Below are positions 51,447 to 60,281 of a stretch of 64,000 nucleotides of DNA, piece after piece. The translations under genes were made by a program, and so were the position numbers. The notes under the pieces are model-generated. The model was given only the letters and a program-made list of their open reading frames with translations. It was not told where the DNA came from and did no database searches. Within the stretch, counting starts at the first letter, position 1. Every line of letters starts with the position of its first letter. This DNA is from CAWIVJ01 sp963839525 (GTDB lineage: Bacteria > Cyanobacteriota > Vampirovibrionia > Gastranaerophilales > Gastranaerophilaceae). The stretch lies in NCBI GenBank assembly GCA_963839525.1, contig CAWIVJ010000007.1, positions 372,001-436,000 of the forward strand, read 5' to 3'.

Positions 51447-52463
51447 TTATTTTATTACGCTGTTTATAATTTTTCCTTTAAAAAATGAATTTATATTATT
51501 AATTGTTATATTTAAAATCCTATTTTGAGCCTCTTGAGTATTGTAAGCTATGTGAGGAGTTACAACCACATTACGCAATTTTAACAATCTCTCATTAATT
51601 AGCGTCTGCCTGATAGAATCATTTGTTAAATAATCAAAATCCCAAGTTTTTTCAGGCTGGGTGAGCATGTTCTCTGCTTCTAAAACATCAAGACCTGCTC
51701 CGAATATTTTATTTCCGGAAAGTGCCTCATATAAATCTTTTGTATCAATTAGCTCTCCTCTTGCTGTGTTTATTAATATGGCTGTTGATTTCATCATATT
51801 AAACTTTTCTTCGTTTATCATATGGAAATTATCCTCTGTCAGCGGAGCATGTAGTGAAATAACATCCGCTTTTTTCAAAAGTTCATCCAGAGAAACGTAT
51901 TTTATTCCGTATTTTTGAGCAAGTTCTTCATTTGGAAAAATATCATAAGCAAAAATATCCATTCCAAAACCCTTGGCAATTCTTACGGCCTCCAAACCTA
52001 TAGCGCCTGTCCCTATTATCCCCATAATCTTATCTTTTAATTCAAAACCTGTATAAATATCTGAATTAAGATGTTCGTTTTTTAAATTCATGTATGAACG
52101 TGAAATTTTTCTTATCACATCCAAAATCAATCCGAATGCAAATTCTGCAACGGTAATGTTTCCGTAACCTAAAGAATTTACAACCTGAATATTGTTTTCC
52201 TTGCAATAATCAATATCAATATGATTAAATCCAACACACCTGAGAGCAATAAGTTTGAGATGAGGGAACTGTTTTAATATATCTGCACCGACTCTTGAAA
52301 ACGTAAAGCAAGAAATAACATCCGCTTCCTTCATCTCATCTGTAAGCTGTGTCTTATCGTCAAGCCGCTCGGCAATAAACTGGCAATTATAATTATTACT
52401 GCAAAAATCACTAAGAAGGTCTATTTCGTTTTCTCTTACATCAAAAAATACTATCTTTTTCAT
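51447..52463 (-). CDS. D-2-hydroxyacid dehydrogenase (D-lactate dehydrogenase type)
   Basis: The 338-aa NAD-dependent enzyme has the glycine loop GIIGTGAIGLEAVRIAKGFG at about 150-170, the catalytic Arg in LINTARGELID and His in VVTPHIAYNT. The overall sequence, including the YGNITVAEFAFGLIL segment, is closest to fermentative D-lactate dehydrogenases of the LdhA group, giving D-lactate from pyruvate. Exact substrate preference cannot be read from sequence. The start is this ATG, with GAGG 7 nt upstream. Confidence 0.88.
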   Translation of the reverse strand: MKKIVFFDVRENEIDLLSDFCSNNYNCQFIAERLDDKTQLTDEMKEADVISCFTFSRVGADILKQFPHLKLIALRCVGFNHIDIDYCKENNIQVVNSLGYGNITVAEFAFGLILDVIRKISRSYMNLKNEHLNSDIYTGFELKDKIMGIIGTGAIGLEAVRIAKGFGMDIFAYDIFPNEELAQKYGIKYVSLDELLKKADVISLHAPLTEDNFHMINEEKFNMMKSTAILINTARGELIDTKDLYEALSGNKIFGAGLDVLEAENMLTQPEKTWDFDYLTNDSIRQTLINERLLKLRNVVVTPHIAYNTQEAQNRILNITINNINSFFKGKIINSVIK

Positions 52464-52591
52464 TTTGTCCTCAATTCTTTTATTATCTAAGGATTTTAAC
52501 ATATTTTTCTGATGAATTGAAATTTTATAACAATTTATTAATTTTTTGAATTTTCATGACAATTTTTGTTTTGTTTCATCTTTAATCAATT

Positions 52592-53995
52592 ATGAAAATA
52601 TTATCAATACAGAATATAACCCATAATAAACTGAATAATTTAAACCCTCAAAAAAATAAGGTTTCGGTGATTAAACCCGAATGTAATTCCTTTACCAATT
52701 TTCGAATATCCTTTCGCGGGTTTATATCTCTTAAAGAAACAGAGGAAATAACTTCAAGCGCTTTTAAAAAAGCAAAAACATATTTAGCTTCTAAAAAATT
52801 ATGGTCAACTTTCTTTGCCCCCTCGCTTTCTTCTTTTAATCTAAATAAATTAAACGGAATTCAAGAAGGGATAAAAGTTTTTAAAGACATGACAATGAAA
52901 GAAATAACATTTATTTTAGAAGGTTTAAAAGAAATAATGGTTTTCCGCGGTTGCAGAAACGGTTGTTCTCATTGCGGCGTAGACGCTATTGCGCAACATT
53001 TTAATAAAGATTCCAACATGATAAACTCAATGTTATGGGAGGATTTTTCTTCATTAATGCATGGTATTGAAGAACTTAATCAAAGACTGGGGTTTAATAC
53101 TATGAAAAAAATAAGAACCCCGGGCATTGTATCTTCTCTGTTCCGCGATGCAGATTGCATTGACCTGAAGATGAAAGATATGAAAGGGAAAATATATGAT
53201 TTTACCGATGCAAATCATTTATTGCATCAAGTAACAAATAAATTAGGAATATTTGATACTTCAGGCTGGACTCTGACAAATAAAAAACATCAAAAATATG
53301 CGGAAAAAATTGTAAAACATTTTTCTAAAGGAGAAAATATGGCTGAAATGTTTAATATAAACATTTCAATTAATCCTTTCCATTCTATTAATGAAAAATC
53401 AATTAAATGTAAAATGAAAGGTGATGAAGACGGTGCTAAAAAATTCAGAGACTTATATACACGCAGAATTGCCAACGCCATATTTACTTTTACTCCGATT
53501 ATTGAAAGCGATAAATTTAATTTTATATTGAGATTTATGTCCGATAATGAATTTTACGATGAGAATGCTCTCAAAACTTTAAAAAAGGAAATTCTGGGAA
53601 AATTAAGACAAATGTATAAGGAAGACTATAAATCTGCAAAAAAATATATTAAATGCAAAGATCAAATTGATAATAACATCCAAACGCTGTTAAAAAAACT
53701 TGCAAATTCGGAAGAAATAGGCAGTAATGGAAGGGCGGAGAAACTTTTTAACGGGAGAGAGTCTATAAATTGGTCGTATTTAAAAAATAAACAAGAATTT
53801 TTAAATGATATTAAAAACAGAAAAAGTCGAAAACTTATTGACGTCAATGGAAATGTTTTCGCAACAAACGGATATCTTGTTGCTCCAACTGAACTTCGGT
53901 TAAATTTTATAAATAAAACCAAAAAAACTGTTCCTCCGGAAAAAATGCTGGAAGGTGTTGTGTTAACAAAAGAAATGATTGATAAATTATATTGA
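52592..53995 (+). CDS. Radical-SAM-like protein with ISFRGF leader
   Basis: The 467-aa protein has a long N-terminal region (1-115) containing the leader motif ISFRG at 39-43. It then has a C121-x3-C125-x2-C128 cluster motif (GCRNGCSHCGVDA), the canonical radical-SAM spacing, in a context that is otherwise unlike known families. The next 240 residues are helical and basic. A C-terminal tail (VNGNVFATNGYLVAPTELRLNF) has a short Gly/Asn-containing beta hairpin. Substrate and family are unknown. No Shine-Dalgarno lies near the ATG. It is convergent with the flavoprotein gene, with one base between the stops. Confidence 0.6.
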   Translation: MKILSIQNITHNKLNNLNPQKNKVSVIKPECNSFTNFRISFRGFISLKETEEITSSAFKKAKTYLASKKLWSTFFAPSLSSFNLNKLNGIQEGIKVFKDMTMKEITFILEGLKEIMVFRGCRNGCSHCGVDAIAQHFNKDSNMINSMLWEDFSSLMHGIEELNQRLGFNTMKKIRTPGIVSSLFRDADCIDLKMKDMKGKIYDFTDANHLLHQVTNKLGIFDTSGWTLTNKKHQKYAEKIVKHFSKGENMAEMFNINISINPFHSINEKSIKCKMKGDEDGAKKFRDLYTRRIANAIFTFTPIIESDKFNFILRFMSDNEFYDENALKTLKKEILGKLRQMYKEDYKSAKKYIKCKDQIDNNIQTLLKKLANSEEIGSNGRAEKLFNGRESINWSYLKNKQEFLNDIKNRKSRKLIDVNGNVFATNGYLVAPTELRLNFINKTKKTVPPEKMLEGVVLTKEMIDKLY

Positions 53996-53996
53996 T

Positions 53997-54623
53997 TTAT
54001 CTTATAAAACTCGTCATAATTTTCGCTTCTTTTTCCGGAAGTTTTTCAGGGCTTTGAGAAATACTTTTTATCAAAAATGCCATGTTTTTGCCTAAAATTC
54101 TCATAATTTGAACCCCTTCTTCATCTTTTAAAACTTCTCCCGACACTCCGCCATGAATCACATTCCAGTAATTTGAAGGTGTTACAAACATCTCAGAAAG
54201 TGTGAAGTAATGATTAAGATGATCAAAAGTTGCGACTTCACCGGAACGTCTTGCTACAGCAATACTTGCACCGACTTTTCCGCGATATAAGCCTCCATTT
54301 GCACTTGCAACATAAAATACTCTGTCTAAAAAACACTTCATAGTTCCCGCAATAGAAGCATAATAAACTGGCGAGCCGATTATTATACCGTCTGCTGCTT
54401 TCATTTTTTGAATTATTTCATTAACTTCATCATCTATAATGCATTTTTCGTTTTTATTTTGCTTACAACTTCCGCATGCCAGACAACCGCGAATAATTTT
54501 GTTGCCGACATGAATAATTTCTGCATCAATTCCTTCTTTTTCAAGCTGTTCAATAACTATCTTTAAAGCATGATAAGTATTGCCTTCAGGCTTTGGGCTT
54601 CCGTTAATTGCTATAATTTTCAT
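53997..54623 (-). CDS. Flavodoxin-fold NAD(P)H-dependent oxidoreductase (iron-sulfur flavoprotein type)
   Basis: The 208-aa protein belongs to the FMN-reductase family. INGSPKPEGNTYHAL at the start binds the FMN phosphate, and GIIIGSPVYYASIAGTMKCFLDR surrounds the flavin. The cysteines C47, C50, C53 and C61 (CLACGSCKQNKNEKC) are a compact cluster-binding motif, as in archaeal and anaerobe iron-sulfur flavoproteins. It probably reduces quinones, nitro compounds or metals, or detoxifies oxygen. GGAG lies 9 nt before the ATG. Confidence 0.9.
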   Translation of the reverse strand: MKIIAINGSPKPEGNTYHALKIVIEQLEKEGIDAEIIHVGNKIIRGCLACGSCKQNKNEKCIIDDEVNEIIQKMKAADGIIIGSPVYYASIAGTMKCFLDRVFYVASANGGLYRGKVGASIAVARRSGEVATFDHLNHYFTLSEMFVTPSNYWNVIHGGVSGEVLKDEEGVQIMRILGKNMAFLIKSISQSPEKLPEKEAKIMTSFIR

Positions 54624-54898
54624 ATTTAATTCTCCAATATTTCTAATAAGTTAATATTAAAGTATAAAAATTGATTGTCAATTCTAAGCAGAACTCTTGC
54701 TAGAGTAGTAAAAAATAAACCCAGCAATATTATTAAGTTTTGTTACGCTGAGTTTACCCCTATAGCCAAGCAATAGCTTCATTTTTATTTTAAATATATA
54801 TTTTTTATAACAAAAATAGCACTTTTTTATAGAAATTTGTTTTTATATATACATAAGAGATAGACAAGTTTAAAAGTGATATAAAGGAGAAAAACACC

Positions 54899-55087
54899 AT
54901 GGCAAGAGTTTTAATTTCAATGCCCGAAGAATTTTTAAGTAAAATTGATGAAGTAGCAGATGGCGAAAATCGTTCACGTTCTGAATTAATCAGAGAAGCT
55001 TTAAGAACTTATATTCACAAACAAAAAGTACGTGACAATGCAGTGGCTACAAAAAATGCAAGTATTTTAGAAGCGCTATTAGACTAG
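54899..55087 (+). CDS. Ribbon-helix-helix (CopG-type) regulator
   Basis: The 62-aa protein has a short beta strand RVLISMPEEFLSKIDEVAD followed by the helix-turn-helix-like NRSRSELIREALRTYI, the classic ribbon-helix-helix dimer. Such proteins are small repressors, often antitoxins. No toxin gene lies on either side, so a free-standing regulator is more likely. AAGGAG lies 8 nt before the ATG. The stop codon is two bases from a GC-rich inverted-repeat element. Confidence 0.88.
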   Translation: MARVLISMPEEFLSKIDEVADGENRSRSELIREALRTYIHKQKVRDNAVATKNASILEALLD

Positions 55088-55088
55088 C

Positions 55089-55173
55089 GGATTTTGGCAA
55101 GAGCGCCGTGGCACTTTGTGCTCCAGCTCGTCCAAGTGAGCAAAACCACGCTTTTGCGAACTGCCAATAATCC
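55089..55173. repeat. GC-rich palindromic element (about 85 bp)
   Basis: Its ends GGATT-TTGGCA and TGCCAA-t-AATCC are inverted repeats of 11 bp with one extra base. Inside are CGTGG/CCACG and GCAC-TTT-GTGC stems. The element is much richer in G+C than its neighbours. It could be a REP-like or MITE-like element or a small RNA. No open frame is convincing. Confidence 0.55.
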
Positions 55174-55205
55174 AAGAACGAAATTATGGGAATGGGGATT
55201 TATAT

Positions 55206-55232
55206 AAAAAAGCAGGCAATGCCTGCTTTTTT
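55206..55232. terminator. Terminator (AAAAAAGCAGGCA stem)
   Basis: AAAAAAGCAGGCA pairs with TGCCTGCTTTTTT around one base. It ends the regulator transcript and probably also the convergent response-regulator gene. Confidence 0.85.
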
Positions 55233-55264
55233 TAGTGAAATAATTTATTTAAATTAATACAATA

Positions 55265-55933
55265 CTAGACTAAACCTTCCTTTAGCGCTTTAACGGCTGC
55301 TTGAGTTCTGTCGTCAACTACCATTTTTTGAATAATATTACAAACATGTGCTTTAGCAGTATGCTCGCTTATAGTTAAATCTTTAGCAATTTCATTATTT
55401 GATTTTCCATCTACAACAAGCTTCAATACTTCATATTCTCTTTCTGTAAGATTTGAATGCTGGGCTTTAAAATTTGCTCTCGAAAGCTGCCTTTGAGGAA
55501 TTATTCCTGAATTCTTTTCACGAATAATAGGTGCAACTTGCGGATCAAGCCATATTGCACCTTCTTTAACCGTTCTGATTACCATCATAAGAATTTCTGT
55601 ATTAATATCTTTCATCACATAAGCATTTGCTCCTGCAGAAAGTGAATCCAGAACTTCTTGTTCCGAGATATGAGATGTTAACATAATAATTTTAATAGTA
55701 TTAAACTGTTCCAATATTTTTTTTGTTGCTTCTATTCCGTTAATATCAGGCAAACCAATATCCATTAAAACAACTTCCGGTTTATACATACGGACTTTTT
55801 CCAACGCTTCTTTTCCACTCTGTGCTTCGGCAATAATCTGTATTTCAGGATATCCTTCGAATAGAGATTTTAATCCCACTCTCATTAATTTATGATCCTC
55901 TACTATTAAAACTTTTATTGTATCGGCTGTCAT
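55265..55933 (-). CDS. NarL/FixJ-type response regulator
   Basis: The 222-aa protein has a receiver domain (KVLIVEDHKLMRVGL with the acidic pair, phospho-acceptor in VVLMDIGLPD at about residue 58, MLTSH and YVMKD with the conserved Lys). A 25-residue linker follows, then a LuxR-type helix-turn-helix (LTEREYEVLKLVVDGKSNNEIAKDLTISEHTAKAHVCNI). It is a phosphorylation-controlled transcription factor. No histidine kinase gene is adjacent; the soluble kinase at 27808-29466 is a possible partner by absence of others, not by evidence. GGGAGGA precedes the ATG. Confidence 0.95.
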   Translation of the reverse strand: MTADTIKVLIVEDHKLMRVGLKSLFEGYPEIQIIAEAQSGKEALEKVRMYKPEVVLMDIGLPDINGIEATKKILEQFNTIKIIMLTSHISEQEVLDSLSAGANAYVMKDINTEILMMVIRTVKEGAIWLDPQVAPIIREKNSGIIPQRQLSRANFKAQHSNLTEREYEVLKLVVDGKSNNEIAKDLTISEHTAKAHVCNIIQKMVVDDRTQAAVKALKEGLV

Positions 55934-56114
55934 AATATCCTCCCTTTACGGTAAAAATTAAAAAGGAAAAGGAAAAAGTAAATTATAACTTTTTACTTTT
56001 AGCTTTTTGCTATTTTATATTAACCGCCAAAAAGTATCATTGAATCGGAAACGCCTGGGTTTCCTTGGATAATATTATAGATGTATTAGTATGAATAAAT
56101 ATTTTATATCTAAA

Positions 56115-57509
56115 TTAAAGTACTATTTGAGTACCAAAGAGAATTTTGCTTCCATAAGTTCCTTTTTCTAAAGAATACATAACATAGTTGAGCATTAATC
56201 TTGCAGCATAACCTTTAATAAAGTAATTTAAACCGGTTGTATATTCTCTTCTTAAATCATTTGATTTATCAAGATTTGGATCAAATTGATCACATCTTGC
56301 CAAAACCTGTAACCTTGGTGTTACACGGTAAGATAAAGTTCCGTTAATTCCTTTTGATTTATTGCTTTTAAAACCGGTTGCTCCGTTAGAACCATCCGCA
56401 ATACCAAATTCAGTAACAGCTCTAAGTCTTTTATATTCATAATTTATCGCCCCTGTACCAACAGCATAATGGCTTTGGGCATTTCCTGCATTAAAACCCG
56501 TTCCAATAGTAAGCTTTCCATATTTTTCATCAACATTTGCAAGCGGTTTAAATTCTGCCCATCCGGCAAACTCAGGTCCCGGAAACCAGTCTGTAAAACC
56601 TCTTCCTGAGCTATACATGCCTACATGGTAATCTGCATATTTATATTTACCCATAACTTTTGCACCAAGAACACGTGCCCCGGAGTAATTTAAAGAAGTT
56701 TGAGAACGATTAAAGAATTGCCAAACTAAAGGAGATTCTTTTCCTTCCATTCCAATAGGCAGCCATGTATGACCAACTAAAATAATATTATTTTTTCCAA
56801 CTTTACGCGTAATGTAATTATCTGCAAAAAAAGTTTGAAAATAATTTTTTCCGGCATAAGTTTTTACGGGACTAAACATTACTCTGGCAAAAGTTTTTTT
56901 ATCACGCATATTTATATTGAAACCAACATCTGCAAAATTAATACTATATAAGGTATTTTTATAATTTGCTCCGTTCCAAATATTAGAGAAATACCCGTTA
57001 TAATCAACCCATGGTGATATATTCTCAATCGGACCACTTTCAAAGTTTATTCTCATTTTATCTGAAATAAGACCTTTTGTAGATAATTTACTGACTTCCC
57101 CATGCAAAGCTTCATGAATATTATACTGAAACTCTTCAGCCTTTGTCATTTCACGACCTTCTTCGCTTGCCTGTTCATTAAATTCGGCATCAGGATCAAA
57201 AAATATAGCTTTTAAATCGATTTTTTTCGAAGATTTAACTTTTTCAGGTTTCCTTTTTTCTGTAATTTTAGAATCCTCTACTACGGGTGCAACCAGAACA
57301 GGAGCAACTTTATTTGAAACATTATCAACTAATTTTAAATCATTTTTTGATGTTTCTTCTATATTTACAATGCTTGTTTCGCTTATTTTTTTCACTTCAT
57401 TTAATGTTTTAACAGAAGTTGCTGTATTTATTACTTCTTGAGCATTAGAACAATTAAAAAGAGATAAAAATAATGCTAAAGATAAAGCAGATTTAATTTT
57501 ATTATTCAT
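56115..57509 (-). CDS. Outer-membrane porin-like protein
   Basis: The 464-aa protein has a signal peptide (ALSLALFLSLFNCSNAQ, cleavage after about residue 27), a Lys/Glu-rich periplasmic linker to about residue 125, and about 340 residues of alternating beta strands. The strands include aromatic ends (VMFSPVKTYAGKNYFQTFF, YRVTPRLQVLARCDQFDP), and the chain ends KILFGTQIVL, typical of porin C-termini. It resembles phosphate-selective or oligogalacturonate-type porins but I cannot name a family. The ATG at 57509 is preferred over a TTG at 57524. Confidence 0.75.
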   Translation of the reverse strand: MNNKIKSALSLALFLSLFNCSNAQEVINTATSVKTLNEVKKISETSIVNIEETSKNDLKLVDNVSNKVAPVLVAPVVEDSKITEKRKPEKVKSSKKIDLKAIFFDPDAEFNEQASEEGREMTKAEEFQYNIHEALHGEVSKLSTKGLISDKMRINFESGPIENISPWVDYNGYFSNIWNGANYKNTLYSINFADVGFNINMRDKKTFARVMFSPVKTYAGKNYFQTFFADNYITRKVGKNNIILVGHTWLPIGMEGKESPLVWQFFNRSQTSLNYSGARVLGAKVMGKYKYADYHVGMYSSGRGFTDWFPGPEFAGWAEFKPLANVDEKYGKLTIGTGFNAGNAQSHYAVGTGAINYEYKRLRAVTEFGIADGSNGATGFKSNKSKGINGTLSYRVTPRLQVLARCDQFDPNLDKSNDLRREYTTGLNYFIKGYAARLMLNYVMYSLEKGTYGSKILFGTQIVL

Positions 57510-57632
57510 AAATTTTCGATCCAACTATAAGTCAACATTTTGTTATTATAAAATGCATTTTTAATTTAAGTAATACATTTTTTATAGTATATTATTATCA
57601 TAATAATTAAATTTTTATAGGAAATTTGAAAA

Positions 57633-59060
57633 ATGGATAAACCACAAATTGGGGGAAGGATAAAGATTTCTGCTCCCATTGTAGAAGCGCTTCAACAATC
57701 TATAGAAAATCCGACATACCAGTTTCATATACCGGGTCACACGAAAGGTCATGCTGTTTATCCTGAATTTAAAAAGTTAATTGGAAAAAAAACTTTATTA
57801 GTTGATACAACCGATGAATTTGATAATCTTGGTACTCTTAATCCTGCGACAGGACCGATAAAAGAAGCTGAAGAACTTGCTGCGCTTGCTTTTAGTGCAA
57901 AAAAAACTTTCTTCTTGCTCAATGGTTCAACCGTCGGTAATTTGGCCCTTGCAATGGGCTTAATGAAAAAAGGACAAAAAATAATTGTAAACAGAAATAG
58001 CCATCGTTCTGTTATTACGGGTTTAATAATCTCCGGCGCAGATCCTTTGTGGCTTATTCCTAAAAGACTTCACCAATGGGGGCTTTGGGGAAGCGTTTCG
58101 CCTGAGGATGTTGAAAAATTACTTCAAGAAAACAAAGATGTAGCCTATGTCTGGATTACAAATCCGACTTATGAAGGCATTGTTTCCGATGTAAAATCAA
58201 TAAGCAAAATTTGTAAAAAATATAATGTTCCCCTAATTGTAGACGAGGCTCATGGCTGTTTATGGAACTTTAACTCTTATTTGCCTGAATCATCTTTAAA
58301 ACTTGGCGCAGATGCCGTTGTTCATTCTCTTCATAAAACAGGCGGAAGCATGAGTCAAAGCTCTATGCTTCATATCAGTGAAAATTCTATTTTAGATGTT
58401 GATAAAATAGAGAAAGCTTTGAAACTTTTACATACAACCAGCCCCTCTTTAATTTTACTTGCAAGCTTAGATGCTTCAAGAGCTTACCTGGAAAGCGCTA
58501 CGGGAAGAAAACAAATTAACAATGCAATTAAAAATGCTAAATATTTGAGAAAAAGAATTGACAATATTTCAAATATGCACTATCTTAAAGCAGATTTTGG
58601 ATATAGTACGGATGTAATGAAAATTTTCATCAAAGCTGACGAGATTTCCGGTAAAAGATTAGAATCTATTTTAGAAATTGATTTTAAGATTGAAGTTGAA
58701 TCCGCCTCTGATGTAGGCTTATTGATTTTATCAAACATAGGAAATAAACACTCTGACTTTGAATATTTAGCAGATTGCCTGGACAAAATTTCAAAAAAAG
58801 ACTATTCGGATACTTATTATCCCGAAAACAAAATGCATATGCCGATGCTTACTCCCATAATCAAAATGAATTTGCAGGAAGCTTTCTACGCGGAAAAAGA
58901 AGTTATCTTAAAAGAAAAATCTATCGGGCGAATTGCGGGGGAAATTATTGCCGAATGCCCGCCGGGAATTTCAATTTTGGTTCCCGGAGAATTAATAACC
59001 AAAGAGCATATGCCGTATTTAGAAGAATATGAATACATTGAAGTCTTAAAAAATAAATAG
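57633..59060 (+). CDS. Orn/Lys/Arg decarboxylase family protein (PLP, short form)
   Basis: The 475-aa enzyme is the short form of the group III decarboxylases found in Bacillus (SpeA/YaaO-like) and cyanobacteria. It has PGHTKGHAVYPEF near the N-terminus, LNPATGPIKEAEELAA, the PLP pocket DEAHG, and the PLP lysine in HSLHKTGGSMSQ (about residue 233). The C-terminal ECPPGISILVPGE is also diagnostic. The product is a polyamine precursor such as cadaverine or agmatine. It is followed within 45 bp by an exporter gene, which suggests a joint function. Confidence 0.92.
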   Translation: MDKPQIGGRIKISAPIVEALQQSIENPTYQFHIPGHTKGHAVYPEFKKLIGKKTLLVDTTDEFDNLGTLNPATGPIKEAEELAALAFSAKKTFFLLNGSTVGNLALAMGLMKKGQKIIVNRNSHRSVITGLIISGADPLWLIPKRLHQWGLWGSVSPEDVEKLLQENKDVAYVWITNPTYEGIVSDVKSISKICKKYNVPLIVDEAHGCLWNFNSYLPESSLKLGADAVVHSLHKTGGSMSQSSMLHISENSILDVDKIEKALKLLHTTSPSLILLASLDASRAYLESATGRKQINNAIKNAKYLRKRIDNISNMHYLKADFGYSTDVMKIFIKADEISGKRLESILEIDFKIEVESASDVGLLILSNIGNKHSDFEYLADCLDKISKKDYSDTYYPENKMHMPMLTPIIKMNLQEAFYAEKEVILKEKSIGRIAGEIIAECPPGISILVPGELITKEHMPYLEEYEYIEVLKNK

Positions 59061-59069
59061 CTTTTAACA

Positions 59070-59093
59070 CCTTCCTTCTTAAAATAAGGAAGG
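59070..59093 (+). promoter_or_regulatory. Hairpin overlapping the exporter's ribosome-binding region
   Basis: CCTTCCTT and AAGGAAGG form an 8-bp stem with an 8-nt loop in the 45-bp gap before the Fsr-like gene. Part of the purine-rich ribosome site is in the stem, but a second AAAGGA lies free downstream. It may reduce translation of the exporter. Confidence 0.4.
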
Positions 59094-59105
59094 AAAGGAT
59101 AAAGA

Positions 59106-60275
59106 ATGGATGAAAAAACAAACAAAAAAACAATAACATGGCTTACACTTGCACATTTATCAAACGATGCATATGCAGGTTTCTTAAATCCTATAATGCC
59201 CTTTATTGCTGCCAAAATAGGTATTTCAATGGCAATTGCAACTGTAATAATGAGTATTGCTCAAATTTGTGCTTCAATGTTTCAGCCGATATTCGGTTTT
59301 TTTGCTGATAATATGGTCAAAAGGTTTTTTATTTTTTGGGGACTGATTTTCGGTTCTCTATTTGTTCCACTTGCAACAAATGCACCTAATGCAATTATTT
59401 TAACATTATTTGTAATCTTGGGAAATCTTGGCGGAAGCTTTTTTCATCCTCAGGCACTGGGTTTTATAGCAAGATTTTCAAATGGTAATTTTGTATCAAA
59501 CATGGGAATTTTTATAAGTGCAGGAACAATAGGTTTTTCCTTAGGTCCGGTAATTTCAGCACTTGTAGCAGAACATTTAGGCTTCGAAAAAATTCCTTAT
59601 TTATCAATTGCGGGAATTGTTATAGCTTTATTTATGTTTAAGCATGTTCCTAAAATATCGGGAATATCCATAAAACCTGAACGAAAAGAATTTAAAGAGT
59701 CCTTTAAAAAAGTTCTGTCAAATAAATTTATGATTATATTAATGGCAATATCTATGATGAAAACGCTTATTTTAACAAGTTTTTCTATTTTGCTTCCGTT
59801 TTTATGGAAGGGGATGGGTTATGGACCCTCTTATATAGGACTTGCGTTATTCATATTTCTGCTTATGGGAGGATTGGGCTCGTTTTTAAGCGGAAAAATA
59901 GAAGCTGCAATAGGAGCAAAAAAAGTTTTTTACATCTCAATGATAGGAACTTTTCCTTTTATGGCATTATTTATTTCAACTTATAAAGGACACCCTATAC
60001 TTTCTCTGGTAATTTTTATATTTATAGGCTTTATAACTATGCTTGCCCAACCCGTTATTATAGTTATGGCTCAAAGGCTTTTACCTGATTACAGAAGTAT
60101 TGTTTCAGGATTTATAAATGGTTTTACATGGGGAATTGTTGCTGTATTTTTAACAATTGTCGGATTTTCAGCACAAGAATTCGGCATAGCAAAAGTTCTC
60201 CTTATTGTATCTTTTATACCCGTCGTTTTTTCTGTTTTGGTAAAGCTTTTACCCGATAACGTTGAATCCGGTTAA
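59106..60275 (+). CDS. fsr: MFS exporter, fosmidomycin-resistance (Fsr) type
   Basis: The 389-aa protein has about 12 membrane segments and matches the Fsr subfamily. The N-terminal WLTLAHLSNDAYAGFLNPIMPFI, the signature ICASMFQPIFGFFADN, and GGSFFHPQALGFIARFS with SFFHP are typical. Fsr-like proteins export fosmidomycin and similar small molecules. The real substrate here is unknown; the adjacent decarboxylase suggests an amine or related product, which is inference. Confidence 0.9.
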   Translation: MDEKTNKKTITWLTLAHLSNDAYAGFLNPIMPFIAAKIGISMAIATVIMSIAQICASMFQPIFGFFADNMVKRFFIFWGLIFGSLFVPLATNAPNAIILTLFVILGNLGGSFFHPQALGFIARFSNGNFVSNMGIFISAGTIGFSLGPVISALVAEHLGFEKIPYLSIAGIVIALFMFKHVPKISGISIKPERKEFKESFKKVLSNKFMIILMAISMMKTLILTSFSILLPFLWKGMGYGPSYIGLALFIFLLMGGLGSFLSGKIEAAIGAKKVFYISMIGTFPFMALFISTYKGHPILSLVIFIFIGFITMLAQPVIIVMAQRLLPDYRSIVSGFINGFTWGIVAVFLTIVGFSAQEFGIAKVLLIVSFIPVVFSVLVKLLPDNVESG

Positions 60276-60281
60276 TCCAAT

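Noticed and set aside
54899..55264. Toxin-antitoxin pair with the RHH protein as antitoxin
   Set aside because: No toxin-sized frame follows within the 180 bp before the convergent response-regulator gene; the space is a palindromic element and a terminator.
57509..57524. TTG at 57524 as start of the porin-like protein
   Set aside because: It adds five charged residues before the signal peptide and has no ribosome site. The ATG at 57509 gives a normal signal peptide.
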